Shown here one piece after another: positions 17,114-24,303 of a stretch of DNA of 64,000 nt. The notes beneath the pieces are model-generated. The model ran no database searches. It saw only the letters and a program-made list of their open reading frames with translations, and was not told the origin of the DNA. Positions within the stretch are counted from its first letter, which is position 1, and each line of letters starts with the position of its first letter. Location of the stretch: NCBI GenBank assembly GCA_965249775.1, contig OZ252253.1, positions 2,046,001 through 2,110,000 on the forward strand. Reading direction: 5' to 3'. Source of the stretch: UBA822 sp965249775. GTDB taxonomy: Bacteria; Gemmatimonadota; Gemmatimonadetes; Longimicrobiales; Gaopeijiaceae. The position numbers and the translations under genes were made by a program.

Positions 17114-18088
17114 TTAGTTGGAGACCACGCCCTCCGTCCATTTCCATCGGTAGATTACGAGTTCTATGCCGTTACCATCACGGACCGCGTATATCGTTTG
17201 CTCGTCCCAGCTAGCTTCGACGACCCCGAAGGGTGCGTTCAAAGCTGTCCTTCTCAACGGTACACCCTCAGGTGAGTAGGTGATCAGCAAGCGACGATCG
17301 CCTCTCAGGTCGGCAAGAGTCTGGACAAACCCCTCTCGAAAATCCACCATCCCCAGCGAAATCCATATGCCTTCGGGTCCATCCTCCATGAAGCGTCCGA
17401 GGTTGCTGTCGTCGAACGGACGTAGAGTTTGAATCGAGCTTCCCGTCGAATTGATAAGGAGAGCGGAGAAGGGAGGATTTTCTCGGGTAAGCAGTATTCC
17501 ACCCTCGGTGCGTGAGAGCGAAGGACGCGCGTAGTATGCACTACGCTCGGGCTCGACCACGCTATGGACTAGGTGCACAACACCGTTCGCGTCGACTCGG
17601 TGGATCTCTATCTGGACGCGGCCTGAATCTGGGTGCGAGGCGACATACCAGTCCCCGTCAGAGTGCTGGGCAGACGCCAGAGTCAGGTCCTCACTCAGCT
17701 CCACGATGCCCGTGATCTCGCCGTCCTGACCCACGGTAAGTAGCCTCGACGAGAAGCGGTCGGCAAATTCAATTCGAAGCGGAGACGTGGAAACGATCCG
17801 AGCGCCAATCGGAGCGCCAGAGAGCGGTGCCACCTCAATGAATTCTGACGCCGGGCGCTCGGTCACCAGAAGTGTTCCCCGGCCCTCGCTCCACAAGACT
17901 ACCCAGTTGTTGGTGCCAACGTGCAAACCTGTCGGAACCCAGTCCTCGGGGATCTCAAGACTCTCGATCTCTGTCAACTGGAGTCGCTGTTGAGACGGCG
18001 AACCGCTGGGAACGAGAATGGAGAGGGCCAATGAATACGCTATAGCGACTAGGCCCCGGTACCACCAAGCCTGTGCTGGGCGACTCAA
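17114..18088 (-). CDS. Secreted beta-propeller-like protein
   Basis: The conserved part begins after a hydrophobic signal-like segment (GLVAIAYSLALSILVPSG). It continues with propeller-like strands such as TGLHVGTNNWVVLWSEG, LLTVGQDGEITGIVELS and GEGTLLVTERPAS-type turns. The reading frame stays open up to an ATG at 18295, but the extra 69 residues are basic and look non-coding. I therefore place the start at the TTG at 18088, without a good ribosome-binding site. The gene resembles the 15394-16566 propeller in organisation and probably forms one operon with it. Function unknown. Confidence 0.5.
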   Translation of the reverse strand: MSRPAQAWWYRGLVAIAYSLALSILVPSGSPSQQRLQLTEIESLEIPEDWVPTGLHVGTNNWVVLWSEGRGTLLVTERPASEFIEVAPLSGAPIGARIVSTSPLRIEFADRFSSRLLTVGQDGEITGIVELSEDLTLASAQHSDGDWYVASHPDSGRVQIEIHRVDANGVVHLVHSVVEPERSAYYARPSLSRTEGGILLTRENPPFSALLINSTGSSIQTLRPFDDSNLGRFMEDGPEGIWISLGMVDFREGFVQTLADLRGDRRLLITYSPEGVPLRRTALNAPFGVVEASWDEQTIYAVRDGNGIELVIYRWKWTEGVVSN

Positions 18089-18333
18089 GCTTTCAACGAC
18101 GGGCCGCTGAGTGAGGTTGCGGAGGCGGATCGAGCCAGACCGGGAACGGAGGAGGATGCTCGGGCATCCGCGTCGTCTGAGCGGGCGAACCAACGCAATA
18201 CCTCCAAACGTGTCGGTGGCGCCCTGAGGGGGCAGGCATGGTAACTGTTGTACCCGCTGGTCGCAAGCCAGAGTTTGAGGGCCTCTGCCAGCCACCGGCG
18301 CGACAGCGACCTGACAAGCCGGCCACCCCCATC

Positions 18334-18367
18334 GTTCGGAGGTGGCCGTCTTCTCGTTCAGGAGGCG
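18334..18367 (+). repeat. Short dispersed repeat (GGAGGTGGCCGTCT family), copy 1
   Basis: TTCGGAGGTGGCCGTCTT continues into CTCGTTCAGGAGGCG. A near-identical copy lies inverted at 19739-19774, and weaker copies lie at 19881-19905 and 21311-21334. A local hairpin is formed by GGCCACC (18321-18327) and GGTGGCC just inside this copy. Confidence 0.55.
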
Positions 18368-19019
18368 CCTACGTCACGGATCAGGCCTCCGGCATCCATG
18401 GCTGCTTGCCCTAGCGGGTCACGGCGATACCCGCGTAAGCTGCGGATGCCCTCCCTGCTCCGAGACAGGAGGCCGGGATGCCCGCGCCGATTTACTCGCG
18501 TTCGCCGGTACAGCCTTCGCAGAGTAGCACCGTCTCTACGGCTCTACCGAGCTCGGGCAGCGATCAAAGCAGCCTGATCATCCTGTGGCCGATTGACACC
18601 AGTTCGTCGGCCGGAAGTCGGGCCGACGATACCGGTTAAGGCGTACCACGAGTCCACAGCCATCGCAGGGCGTGCCCGAGTACAAGGCCACCAACGGGGA
18701 GAAGATCGCGAACGTCATCGCAGACGGTCCGTCAAACTGAATCAAGTGAGCGGCCCGCCGTGTACTTGAGGGGGGCGCTTCAACGAGCGTGTTCACGTCC
18801 GGGAGTCCGTCCAGTCCGGAGGGTCGCGGGGTGCTGGTTCCGCTTTCACGAGGGTTGTGGATGCCGTAGGAAGGCGACAGGCGGAATTTTTCATCGGAAA
18901 CTCCAGTCTGCCACGATCACCACGCCTTCCACGAAGACGCGAAGCCAGGGGATCTGAGCCTTCAACTTTATCTTCGGTGCCAGGCTAGCCCGGAGCGTCC
19001 TCGTGGCTTAGAGGGCCGC
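18368..19019. other. Gene-free interval
   Basis: About 650 bp with no convincing coding frame on either strand. The open frames are short, rich in Arg and Pro and lack ribosome-binding sites. Nothing resembling an RNA gene was recognised. Together with the short repeats on both sides, this suggests decayed sequence between accessory genes. Confidence 0.5.
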
Positions 19020-19208
19020 CTAGCCTTGTCCAACCCGCAGCGCGATCCACAACAGGCCGCCCCCGATTAGAGCCGCTACGATCCCGGCATAAGCCCATCC
19101 AATCTGGCCGGTCATGAACGAGCCGGGCAGGATGTCGATCCCTTGCAGAATCCAGACAGCCCCGGTGAGGAGGAGAAGAACTGAGATGACGATCAGTGTG
19201 ATTCTCAT
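19020..19208 (-). CDS. Small two-helix membrane protein
   Basis: Protein of 62 residues starting at the ATG at 19208. Two membrane helices are visible: ITLIVISVLLLLTGAVWILQ and WAYAGIVAALIGGGLLWIAL, linked by GIDILPGSFMTGQIG. The segment WILQGxxxLPGSFMTGQ is a pattern seen in small conserved membrane proteins of unknown function in many bacteria. The longer upstream reading frame overlaps the preceding gene and is not needed. It lies 22 bp downstream of the HTH-like gene on the same strand. Confidence 0.6.
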   Translation of the reverse strand: MRITLIVISVLLLLTGAVWILQGIDILPGSFMTGQIGWAYAGIVAALIGGGLLWIALRVGQG

Positions 19209-19230
19209 GTCTTCCAGTGCGCAGACTTGC

Positions 19231-19638
19231 TTAGTTTTCCTTCTTGCGTCCGGCGTTCGAGTGCTTGAGGTGTTTCCAGGTGTCTCCACGCCTAGCAGCT
19301 AGAATCGTACTCGGTGCGACCTTTAGAAGCTTGGCCCAGTGTCCGGCGGAGTTGCGCCAGTAGCCGTTCTCATCATCCCAGTCGTCCAACACCTCCCGTA
19401 CCTGTGTTTCGTCCAAGAGAGCGTGGGGCGACTTCTCCCCTTGGAGCCAGGGGTTGTCGGACCAACGCCTGCGCTCTTGTATTGGACCCGGAGCGCTGGC
19501 ACCGGAGTTCCCGAGACAATAATGCCGGATCTGACTAGCCGTATAGTCAGGGGAACCCTTGGCGATGTCGGTATAAAACCGACCCTCTTCAGCAAGGTCT
19601 CTCCACTTCACGATCAACGGTAGGGGGGGCCTAGTCAT
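19231..19638 (-). CDS. Small putative DNA-binding protein with helix-turn-helix
   Basis: Protein of 135 residues. LLKVAPSTILAARRGDTWKHL at the C-terminus resembles the short helix-turn-helix of homing-endonuclease-associated (NUMOD/IENR-like) repeats, which often end in TWKH. The N-terminal KWRDLAEEGRFYTDIA and PDYTASQIRHYCLG look like a second, similar helical unit. No nuclease motif (HNH or GIY-YIG) is visible. It could be a mobile-element-derived regulator or the DNA-binding part of a lost nuclease. Confidence that it is coding is moderate. Confidence 0.5.
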   Translation of the reverse strand: MTRPPLPLIVKWRDLAEEGRFYTDIAKGSPDYTASQIRHYCLGNSGASAPGPIQERRRWSDNPWLQGEKSPHALLDETQVREVLDDWDDENGYWRNSAGHWAKLLKVAPSTILAARRGDTWKHLKHSNAGRKKEN

Positions 19639-19738
19639 GACTTATCTCAGTTGGAGGGAGAGCGGCTGGTGACTTTGCTGCGAGATGATTCTATCGCTGC
19701 ACCAGATTAGACGCAACGGTCGCGTCTGTGGATACCTT

Positions 19739-19774
19739 CGCCTCTCCCGAACGAGTAAGACGGCCACCTCCGAA
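19739..19774 (-). repeat. Short dispersed repeat (GGAGGTGGCCGTCT family), inverted copy
   Basis: The reverse complement reads TTCGGAGGTGGCCGTCTT then ACTCGTTCGGGAGAGGCG. It matches the 18334-18367 copy except for a few single-base insertions and one substitution. It lies in the 280-bp gap between the HTH-like gene and the propeller lipoprotein gene, where I see no gene. Confidence 0.55.
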
Positions 19775-19917
19775 AGCAGGCCCTTGATCGCCGAGTGGCA
19801 GCCCCAGCGCGAAAACCGCCGAGGTGATGATGACGCTCACGAAGCCCGTTCTGAGCGGAAGCCTGGAACGCCTCTTGAATGCTCGGGGGTGGCCGGTCTT
19901 CACTCCCCATGGAGCCG

Positions 19918-21231
19918 CTAGGCGGTCAACACGTCGATGACGGCCTGAGCGGCGTCGATCAACCGTTGGCCTTGAGTCACCGTAAGTATTCCAGAATTCA
20001 CGAGCCCCTGCACCTGATTGATGAAGGCCTCCAACACGTTGATAGCTGCGCCCACGTTGTCCTTGTCAAGCTGGCGTAACGCACCATCGAGCTTTGCGAT
20101 CAACCCATTCGCCGGCCCCGACGGGAGCACCTTAGAAGCGACGAGATCCTGCACGCTCTCAATGATGGCGTCGACCTGTTGCTCCGCCGAGAGTTGAGGC
20201 GTGACGGCGAGGCTGACGGCGCACCCAGGGCACCCGCCCAGGAATACCCGGCTCACGACCTGGCGGGTGGCGGTTTCGATCACTTCTAGCCAGGCCGCCG
20301 CTGTCACGTAGAGGAAGGCGCCGTCAGACGTGATGGCCACAGCATGAGGTTGGCCGGACCCAATCTCAATGGCGGCGACCTCGGCGTGAGTCGCGGTCGA
20401 GAACACCTTCACGAAGCCCCGTGTAGTTGAGAGGCGCGTGGCCACATAGGCGAAGGCTCCGTCAGGGCTCACCACCACCCCGGGCAACCCGGCAGTACCT
20501 CCGATGGTTTCTAACGCGGCCACGACCTTGTTGGTGGCGGTAGAGATCACGCTGCCATTCCCGACCGTGCTTGCCACATAGGCGAAGGCGCCGTCCGGCG
20601 TGAAGGCCACACTGCCCGGGCGGGGATCCACTGCGACCGTCGTCACCACCTTATTCGTGGCGGTCGCGATCACCGACACCGTGCCGCCGCTCGCCACATA
20701 GGCGAACGCCCCGTCCGGCGTGATGGCCACTCCATACGGAGCCTCAGGGAAGGGGACCGTCTCCACGACGGTATTAGTGGCGGTCTCGACCACCATCACA
20801 GCCGGCCGGCCTTTCGCTCCGAACCGTGTTGTCACATAGAGAAATGCCCCGTCAGGCGTGATGGCGATCCCCCTTGGGAAGAAGCCCAGGAAAATCGTCG
20901 CTACCACCGTATTGGTGGCGGTGGAGATCACTGATACCGTTCCCCTGCTCCTCATGACCACGTAGGCCAGAGACCCGTCGGGCGAGACCGCGATGCCCAA
21001 TGGTCGGTTGCCCTCCACGGAGACCGTCGTCACCAGGGCATGGGTCGTGGTCGAGATGACCCGTACGTCCCCGAAAAAGTCTGTGACCGGCGCGTAGACG
21101 AAGCCGAGGCCTGATGCCTGGGCCAGAGCCAACCGGGGCAGTAGTACAGCCTCCGGCTGGGTGATCTGCGCAGTGTCCTGGCAAGCAGCGAGGAGGATAG
21201 CGACGAACAACCCGAGGGAGCAGCGTTTCAT
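19918..21231 (-). CDS. Lipoprotein with YVTN-type beta-propeller repeats and C-terminal FIMAH-like domain
   Basis: Protein of 437 residues with a lipoprotein signal (VAILLAACQD, lipobox LAAC). The body is a chain of about seven YVTN-type repeats with the recurring pattern 'V.VI.TATN.VV.T' followed by 'P.GVA.TPDGAFAYV'. The last about 90 residues (DAIIESVQDLVASKVLPSG to the end) match the helical FIMAH domain. The repeats are nearly identical at DNA level, which may drive internal recombination. It is expected on the outer membrane or secreted, as a binding or scaffold protein. The start is normal and a kinase-gene remnant lies just upstream. Confidence 0.8.
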   Translation of the reverse strand: MKRCSLGLFVAILLAACQDTAQITQPEAVLLPRLALAQASGLGFVYAPVTDFFGDVRVISTTTHALVTTVSVEGNRPLGIAVSPDGSLAYVVMRSRGTVSVISTATNTVVATIFLGFFPRGIAITPDGAFLYVTTRFGAKGRPAVMVVETATNTVVETVPFPEAPYGVAITPDGAFAYVASGGTVSVIATATNKVVTTVAVDPRPGSVAFTPDGAFAYVASTVGNGSVISTATNKVVAALETIGGTAGLPGVVVSPDGAFAYVATRLSTTRGFVKVFSTATHAEVAAIEIGSGQPHAVAITSDGAFLYVTAAAWLEVIETATRQVVSRVFLGGCPGCAVSLAVTPQLSAEQQVDAIIESVQDLVASKVLPSGPANGLIAKLDGALRQLDKDNVGAAINVLEAFINQVQGLVNSGILTVTQGQRLIDAAQAVIDVLTA

Positions 21232-21310
21232 AAGACCTCCGGGGGCGAGGGTTACCGAACTTAAGGACTAGGCTAGCACCCACCGCCCTTAGTGGCACAT
21301 TAAGCCCGAA

Positions 21311-21334
21311 CGATGGGGGTGGCCGTCTCGTTGG
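21311..21334 (+). repeat. Short dispersed repeat (GGAGGTGGCCGTCT family), partial copy
   Basis: GGGGGTGGCCGTCTCGTT matches the core of the 18334 copy in direct orientation. The preceding CCGAACGATGGGGGTGGCCG also matches the reverse complement of 18318-18338. It therefore lies close to the breakpoint of the kinase-gene remnant. Confidence 0.45.
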
Positions 21335-21391
21335 GGTACTAACCCCCTCCACCCAATTCGTGTGAATCACGATCGAGCCGCCACTGACCTG

Positions 21392-21583
21392 GATCTCGGA
21401 AAGGAAGCGTTCGGCCCCGACAACCGCAGCCAACTCCGGCTTCAGGACCTTGAGAGCCACTTTGCGGTTGTGCTTGAGGTCGTCGGCCAAGTAGACCGTG
21501 GCCATGTCGCCCTCGCCGAGCTCACGCTGGATGGCGTAGCGGCCTTCGAGGGCTGTGTTGAGACGCTCGGCCATATCGGACAT
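21392..21583 (-). pseudogene. 5' remnant of a Ser/Thr protein kinase gene
   Basis: The first 64 codons encode the start of a bacterial Ser/Thr kinase: ALEGRYAIQRELGEGDMATVY with the Gly-rich loop and KVALKVLKPELAAVVG with the ATP-binding Lys. After FLSEI the reading frame runs into unrelated sequence, and no catalytic loop (HRD) or DFG follows. The rest of the kinase domain is lost. The 60 bp upstream of the ATG are similar to those upstream of the 22487-22564 remnant. Confidence 0.8.
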
Positions 21584-21677
21584 GGGCGGACTCCGGGCTC
21601 AGACCGAGCTTAACATCCGTGCACGGGCGGGTAGGCGCAAGCAGCGAGGCCACCGACTAGGTAAGTAGGGAACGGCC

Positions 21678-21804
21678 CTACTCCACCATCACGCCCCGTA
21701 CCGTCTCGCTCCAGAACGAAAGCGGCGGCTCCCCAGCCTGATCCGTCTCGACCTCGAACTCCTCGTGGTCCCGCAGCATGCGTGGGAATTCATGCGTATA
21801 GCGC
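21678..21804 (-). pseudogene. Possible C-terminal remnant of an unidentified gene
   Basis: An open frame of about 42 codons reads TRRYTHEFPRMLRDHEEFEV and ends GVMVE-stop. It has no start codon of its own and abuts the stop of the SnoaL-like gene. It has protein-like composition but I cannot assign a family. It may be a chance frame. Confidence 0.3.
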
Positions 21805-22305
21805 CTAGTCAGAACACGACAGCCTCTGATTCGCATCATGCGCCATAAAGGTAGTCATCTTCCAGCCCTCTTCTTTCTTCTGAAATACATAAGCCATTCC
21901 ACTGCGGCTGATCTCGCTACCATCTTCCCGGTAGCGGATGAACTGACCGCTGGCGAACCCGGAACCGCTGCCTAGTACACAGATCTGCGGTGACGGCATC
22001 GACGACCTCACCCAGCCCTGCTCTTTAAGGTTCGCCACCAAACCTGTCAGCATGGTGATGATCTCTGCACGCGTACTCCATACCGTAGTGGCGCCGTTGT
22101 TGCCGACAGACAGCAGAGGCATGCCGTAGATCTGGTCTGCCATTTCAGCAGGCGTTCCGGTAGAAAACATGCGGTGGTAATTGGTCAAGGCATTGGCAAC
22201 TTCAGTTGAAATTTCTCCTCTCTCGGTATCACTAATCTGAGCGATCGTCTTCGTTGCAGTGAACATGAGCAGGAAAACGATCAGGCTTTGTCTTAGGATT
22301 TTCAT
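21805..22305 (-). CDS. Secreted NTF2/SnoaL-like protein
   Basis: Protein of 166 residues with a signal peptide (RQSLIVFLLMFTATKTIAQ). The mature part looks like the NTF2/SnoaL fold: ALTNYHRMFSTGTPAEMADQ, MLTGLVANLKEQGW, and C-terminal SRSGMAYVFQKKEEGWKMTT. Such proteins are small enzymes or ligand binders; no active-site assignment is possible. Base composition is visibly more AT-rich than the neighbours, suggesting transfer from another organism. It lies between two kinase-gene remnants. Confidence 0.65.
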   Translation of the reverse strand: MKILRQSLIVFLLMFTATKTIAQISDTERGEISTEVANALTNYHRMFSTGTPAEMADQIYGMPLLSVGNNGATTVWSTRAEIITMLTGLVANLKEQGWVRSSMPSPQICVLGSGSGFASGQFIRYREDGSEISRSGMAYVFQKKEEGWKMTTFMAHDANQRLSCSD

Positions 22306-22486
22306 GTCAATCCTGCCTTTTAGAGGATCAGAGAGAGGGCTGCTGTTACTGTATCGCGTTTTCTATTCCTCATGTAGCCATCCAGTAGTGGCCATTTATC
22401 TTTTCGAATTATTGCGGCAGTGGTCGCACCGCGATTCACCGGCTTGCCAGTTGAAGCACCATCACGCCAGGCCAGTTTCCCCAGAT

Positions 22487-22564
22487 GCCGCCCTCGCCCA
22501 GCTCACGCTCAATGGCGTAGCGGCCCTCTAGGGCGGCGTTTAGGCGGGCGACTGAATCGCACAT
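22487..22564 (-). pseudogene. Second 5' remnant of a Ser/Thr protein kinase gene
   Basis: The first 26 codons read MCDSVARLNAALEGRYAIER then ELGEGG, the start of the same kinase family as the 21392-21583 remnant, and then switch to unrelated sequence. The upstream 60 bp (…ATGTTGAGC, CCGGAGTGCGCCC before the ATG) are also similar. The remaining parts of the 22306-22836 gap show no gene. Confidence 0.75.
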
Positions 22565-22836
22565 GGGCGCACTCCGGGATCAGACTGCGCTCAACATCCG
22601 AGAGTGGGGCGGTAGGCGCAAGCAGAAGGCCCGCCACACGCCTGTAAAAGCGCCTGCGATCGTGGGTAGCAGTGGTATCTTGAATCATAGGGGCTGGAGC
22701 TGGTCCCTCACGACCCGGTCTCCGGACACCTGTCGCAGATCATCCGAGAAGTTGCGGAGGGAACGAGGCCGCAGCCCGCGAGCATACACGACATTACCTG
22801 AGCGTTGTCAGGATGTTTACCCCACGGAGGAGCACG

Positions 22837-23559
22837 ATGGCCGAAGCCGCAGCCGGATCGAGAGCCCGCACCGCACTGATCATCGCGGTGCTGCTGACCG
22901 TGGCGCTCTACGTCATTCCCTATGGGCGTTACCTGGCCTGGCCGTTGATCTGGTTCTCCACCTTCGCCCACGAGATGGGGCACGGTCTCGCTGCGGTCCT
23001 CCTGGGAAATGAGTTTGTGCAATTCCAGATGTGGCCGAATGGCTCGGGCGTGGCCCACCACGCGGGCAAGGTCGGCCGCCTCGGCAGCGCTTTCATCTCA
23101 ACCGGCGGCCTCGCCGGTCCCGCGGTCCTGGCGGCGGTGTTCTTCGGGCTCGGTCGTCGAGCGAAGCTGGCCAAGATCGGCCTCTTCATGTTCGCGGCGG
23201 GCTGCGCCATCGCCTTTGTGTGGGTGGTCCGGAACCCCTTTGGCTGGGTGTTTGTTAGCGGTCTCGTCGTCGTGTGTGGAGTCATTGCCCACAAGGGCTC
23301 CGCGGTGATGGCCCAGGTCTCACTTGTCTTTCTCGCCATCCAGCTCTCGCTCTCGGTGTTCAGCCGAGGGGACTACCTCTTCACCGACGTGGCGGAGACG
23401 GCCGGCGGGACCATGCCCTCGGATGTGGCGAGGATGGCCGAGGCCTTGATCCTTCCCTATTGGTTCTGGGGTGGGGTAGTGGGCCTGCTGTCCGTGTTGG
23501 TGCTCATCATCGGGTTGTGGTCGTTTCTGAGGGCTGCAACGGCAGACATGGCGGACTGA
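22837..23559 (+). CDS. M50B-type membrane metallopeptidase-like protein
   Basis: Membrane protein of 240 residues when started at the ATG at 22837, preceded by CGGAGG. The zinc motif HEMGH is at residues 45-49 (STFAHEMGHGLAAVLLG) inside a hydrophobic N-terminal segment. Several further membrane helices follow, for example LAGPAVLAAVFFGLGRR and IGLFMFAAGCAIAFVWVV. The family (Peptidase_M50B-like) is related to site-2 proteases, but many members have unknown substrates. The earlier in-frame ATG at 22813 has no ribosome-binding site. It borders the tRNA-linked island on its left. Confidence 0.8.
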   Translation: MAEAAAGSRARTALIIAVLLTVALYVIPYGRYLAWPLIWFSTFAHEMGHGLAAVLLGNEFVQFQMWPNGSGVAHHAGKVGRLGSAFISTGGLAGPAVLAAVFFGLGRRAKLAKIGLFMFAAGCAIAFVWVVRNPFGWVFVSGLVVVCGVIAHKGSAVMAQVSLVFLAIQLSLSVFSRGDYLFTDVAETAGGTMPSDVARMAEALILPYWFWGGVVGLLSVLVLIIGLWSFLRAATADMAD

Positions 23560-23610
23560 GCACCCGTCTCGGCGGTCGGCATCCAGCCTGCTTTTGCAGG
23601 AGACACCTCT

Positions 23611-23674
23611 CCGCCTCGGCTCGAACCAAAGCAGCGAGTCCGCACCAGGCCCCAATAGCGAGGACCCCAGGGGA
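23611..23674. repeat. Dispersed intergenic repeat, copy 2
   Basis: CCGCCTCGGCTCGAACCAAA then GCAGCGAGTCCGCACCAGG, followed by AATAGCGAGGACCCCAGGGG. It matches copy 5 (29619) in the first part and copy 1 (14743) in the last part. A degenerate tRNA-Arg 3' end follows at 23702-23722. Confidence 0.7.
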
Positions 23675-23703
23675 AACCGCGTCCCCTAAGGCCCTCTGCA
23701 GTA

Positions 23704-23833
23704 CGCCCGACAGGATTGACCTGCGGGGGCCCTAAAGGGCCTCCTCGGTCGTCTCGGCGGTGGGCATCCAGCCCGCCGTCGGCGGAAAACGCTCTCCCGC
23801 CTCGGCTCGAACCTCAGGACGAATCCGCACCAG
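23704..23833 (+). repeat. 130-bp direct repeat, left copy
   Basis: Starts with CGCCCGACAGGATTGACC, a degenerate copy of the tRNA-Arg 3' end with the TTCG of the T-loop altered, and ends with AATCCGCACCAG. Compared with 29449-29578 I count a single mismatch (G versus T in GCCCGCC.TCGGCGG). The two copies lie in the same orientation 5,745 bp apart. They flank the MMPL exporter cassette. Confidence 0.9.
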
Positions 23834-23842
23834 CCCTAATAA

Positions 23843-23876
23843 AAACGACCCTCGGGGCTAAGCCCCGGGGTCGTTT
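23843..23876 (-). terminator. Strong hairpin terminator
   Basis: AAACGACCCTCGGGGC, loop TAA, then GCCCCGGGGTCGTTTT: a stem of about 14 bp. On the minus strand it is followed by TTTTTATT. It directly follows the truncated tRNA-Arg 3' fragment, so it is probably the terminator that once belonged to the tRNA-Arg transcript. Confidence 0.75.
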
Positions 23877-23880
23877 TCAG

Positions 23881-23923
23881 TACGCCCGACAGGATTCGAA
23901 CCTGTGACTTCTGCCTCCGGAGG
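23881..23923 (-). pseudogene. 3' fragment of tRNA-Arg (CCG), putative attachment site
   Basis: 43 nt identical, except for one base, to the 3' part of the intact tRNA-Arg gene at 29709-29782. The match runs from the discriminator base through the T-arm to the anticodon loop and stops just 5' of it. The orientation is the same as the intact gene. Integrases that target tRNA genes leave exactly such a 3' fragment at the distal end of the inserted DNA. Confidence 0.85.
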
Positions 23924-24104
23924 AACGCTCGGAGACACCCGATTCCGGTGAATTCCCCTTAGAATCTAGGGTTTCTGACCGTTCTCGACCGGCGAGAATG
24001 CATCCGATAACCGTTCTTAACCAGTCTGCGGGATGCAAAGATTGGTGTGTCTGCCAAGTCCCACGCACGACCTCCGACTCAGGGCGGTCAAGCCGTAAAC
24101 TCAT

Positions 24105-24303
24105 CTACGGATTGGGTCTGATGGTAACGTCGCTGTCGATCGTGAACTCATTGACCTCGATACTCCTATAGCTCTCATAGGACGCGACGGCCGACTCGGG
24201 GACCGTGAGCCGCCTGAGGTTCTCACCGTCCGAGTCGATCACGTAGAAGTCCTGATCGCCGTCTTCCGTTCGGCGTGAGAAGTAGATCCGCTCGGAGTGC
24301 CTC
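24105..24303 (-). pseudogene. C-terminal fragment of a TolB/PD40-type beta-propeller gene
   Basis: An open frame without a start codon reads HSERIYFSRRTEDGDQDFYV then IDSDGENLRRLT, the classical PD40 (WD40-like, TolB) repeat pattern. It ends at TAG 24105-24107. It abuts the stop of the disrupted outer-membrane protein gene. The N-terminal part of the propeller is missing, so this is a remnant. The stretch 23924-24104 between it and the tRNA fragment shows nothing recognisable. Confidence 0.65.

Noticed and set aside
19691..19903. 70-codon minus-strand frame with a hydrophobic segment
   Set aside because: No ribosome-binding site, overlaps the short dispersed repeat, and composition is like the surrounding non-coding sequence.
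20852..21391. Continuation of the kinase-like frame into the propeller gene
   Set aside because: After codon 64 the sequence no longer resembles a kinase and overlaps the propeller lipoprotein out of frame.
23881..23923. Second tRNA-Arg gene
   Set aside because: Only the part from the anticodon loop to the 3' end is present; D-arm and 5' acceptor strand are missing.
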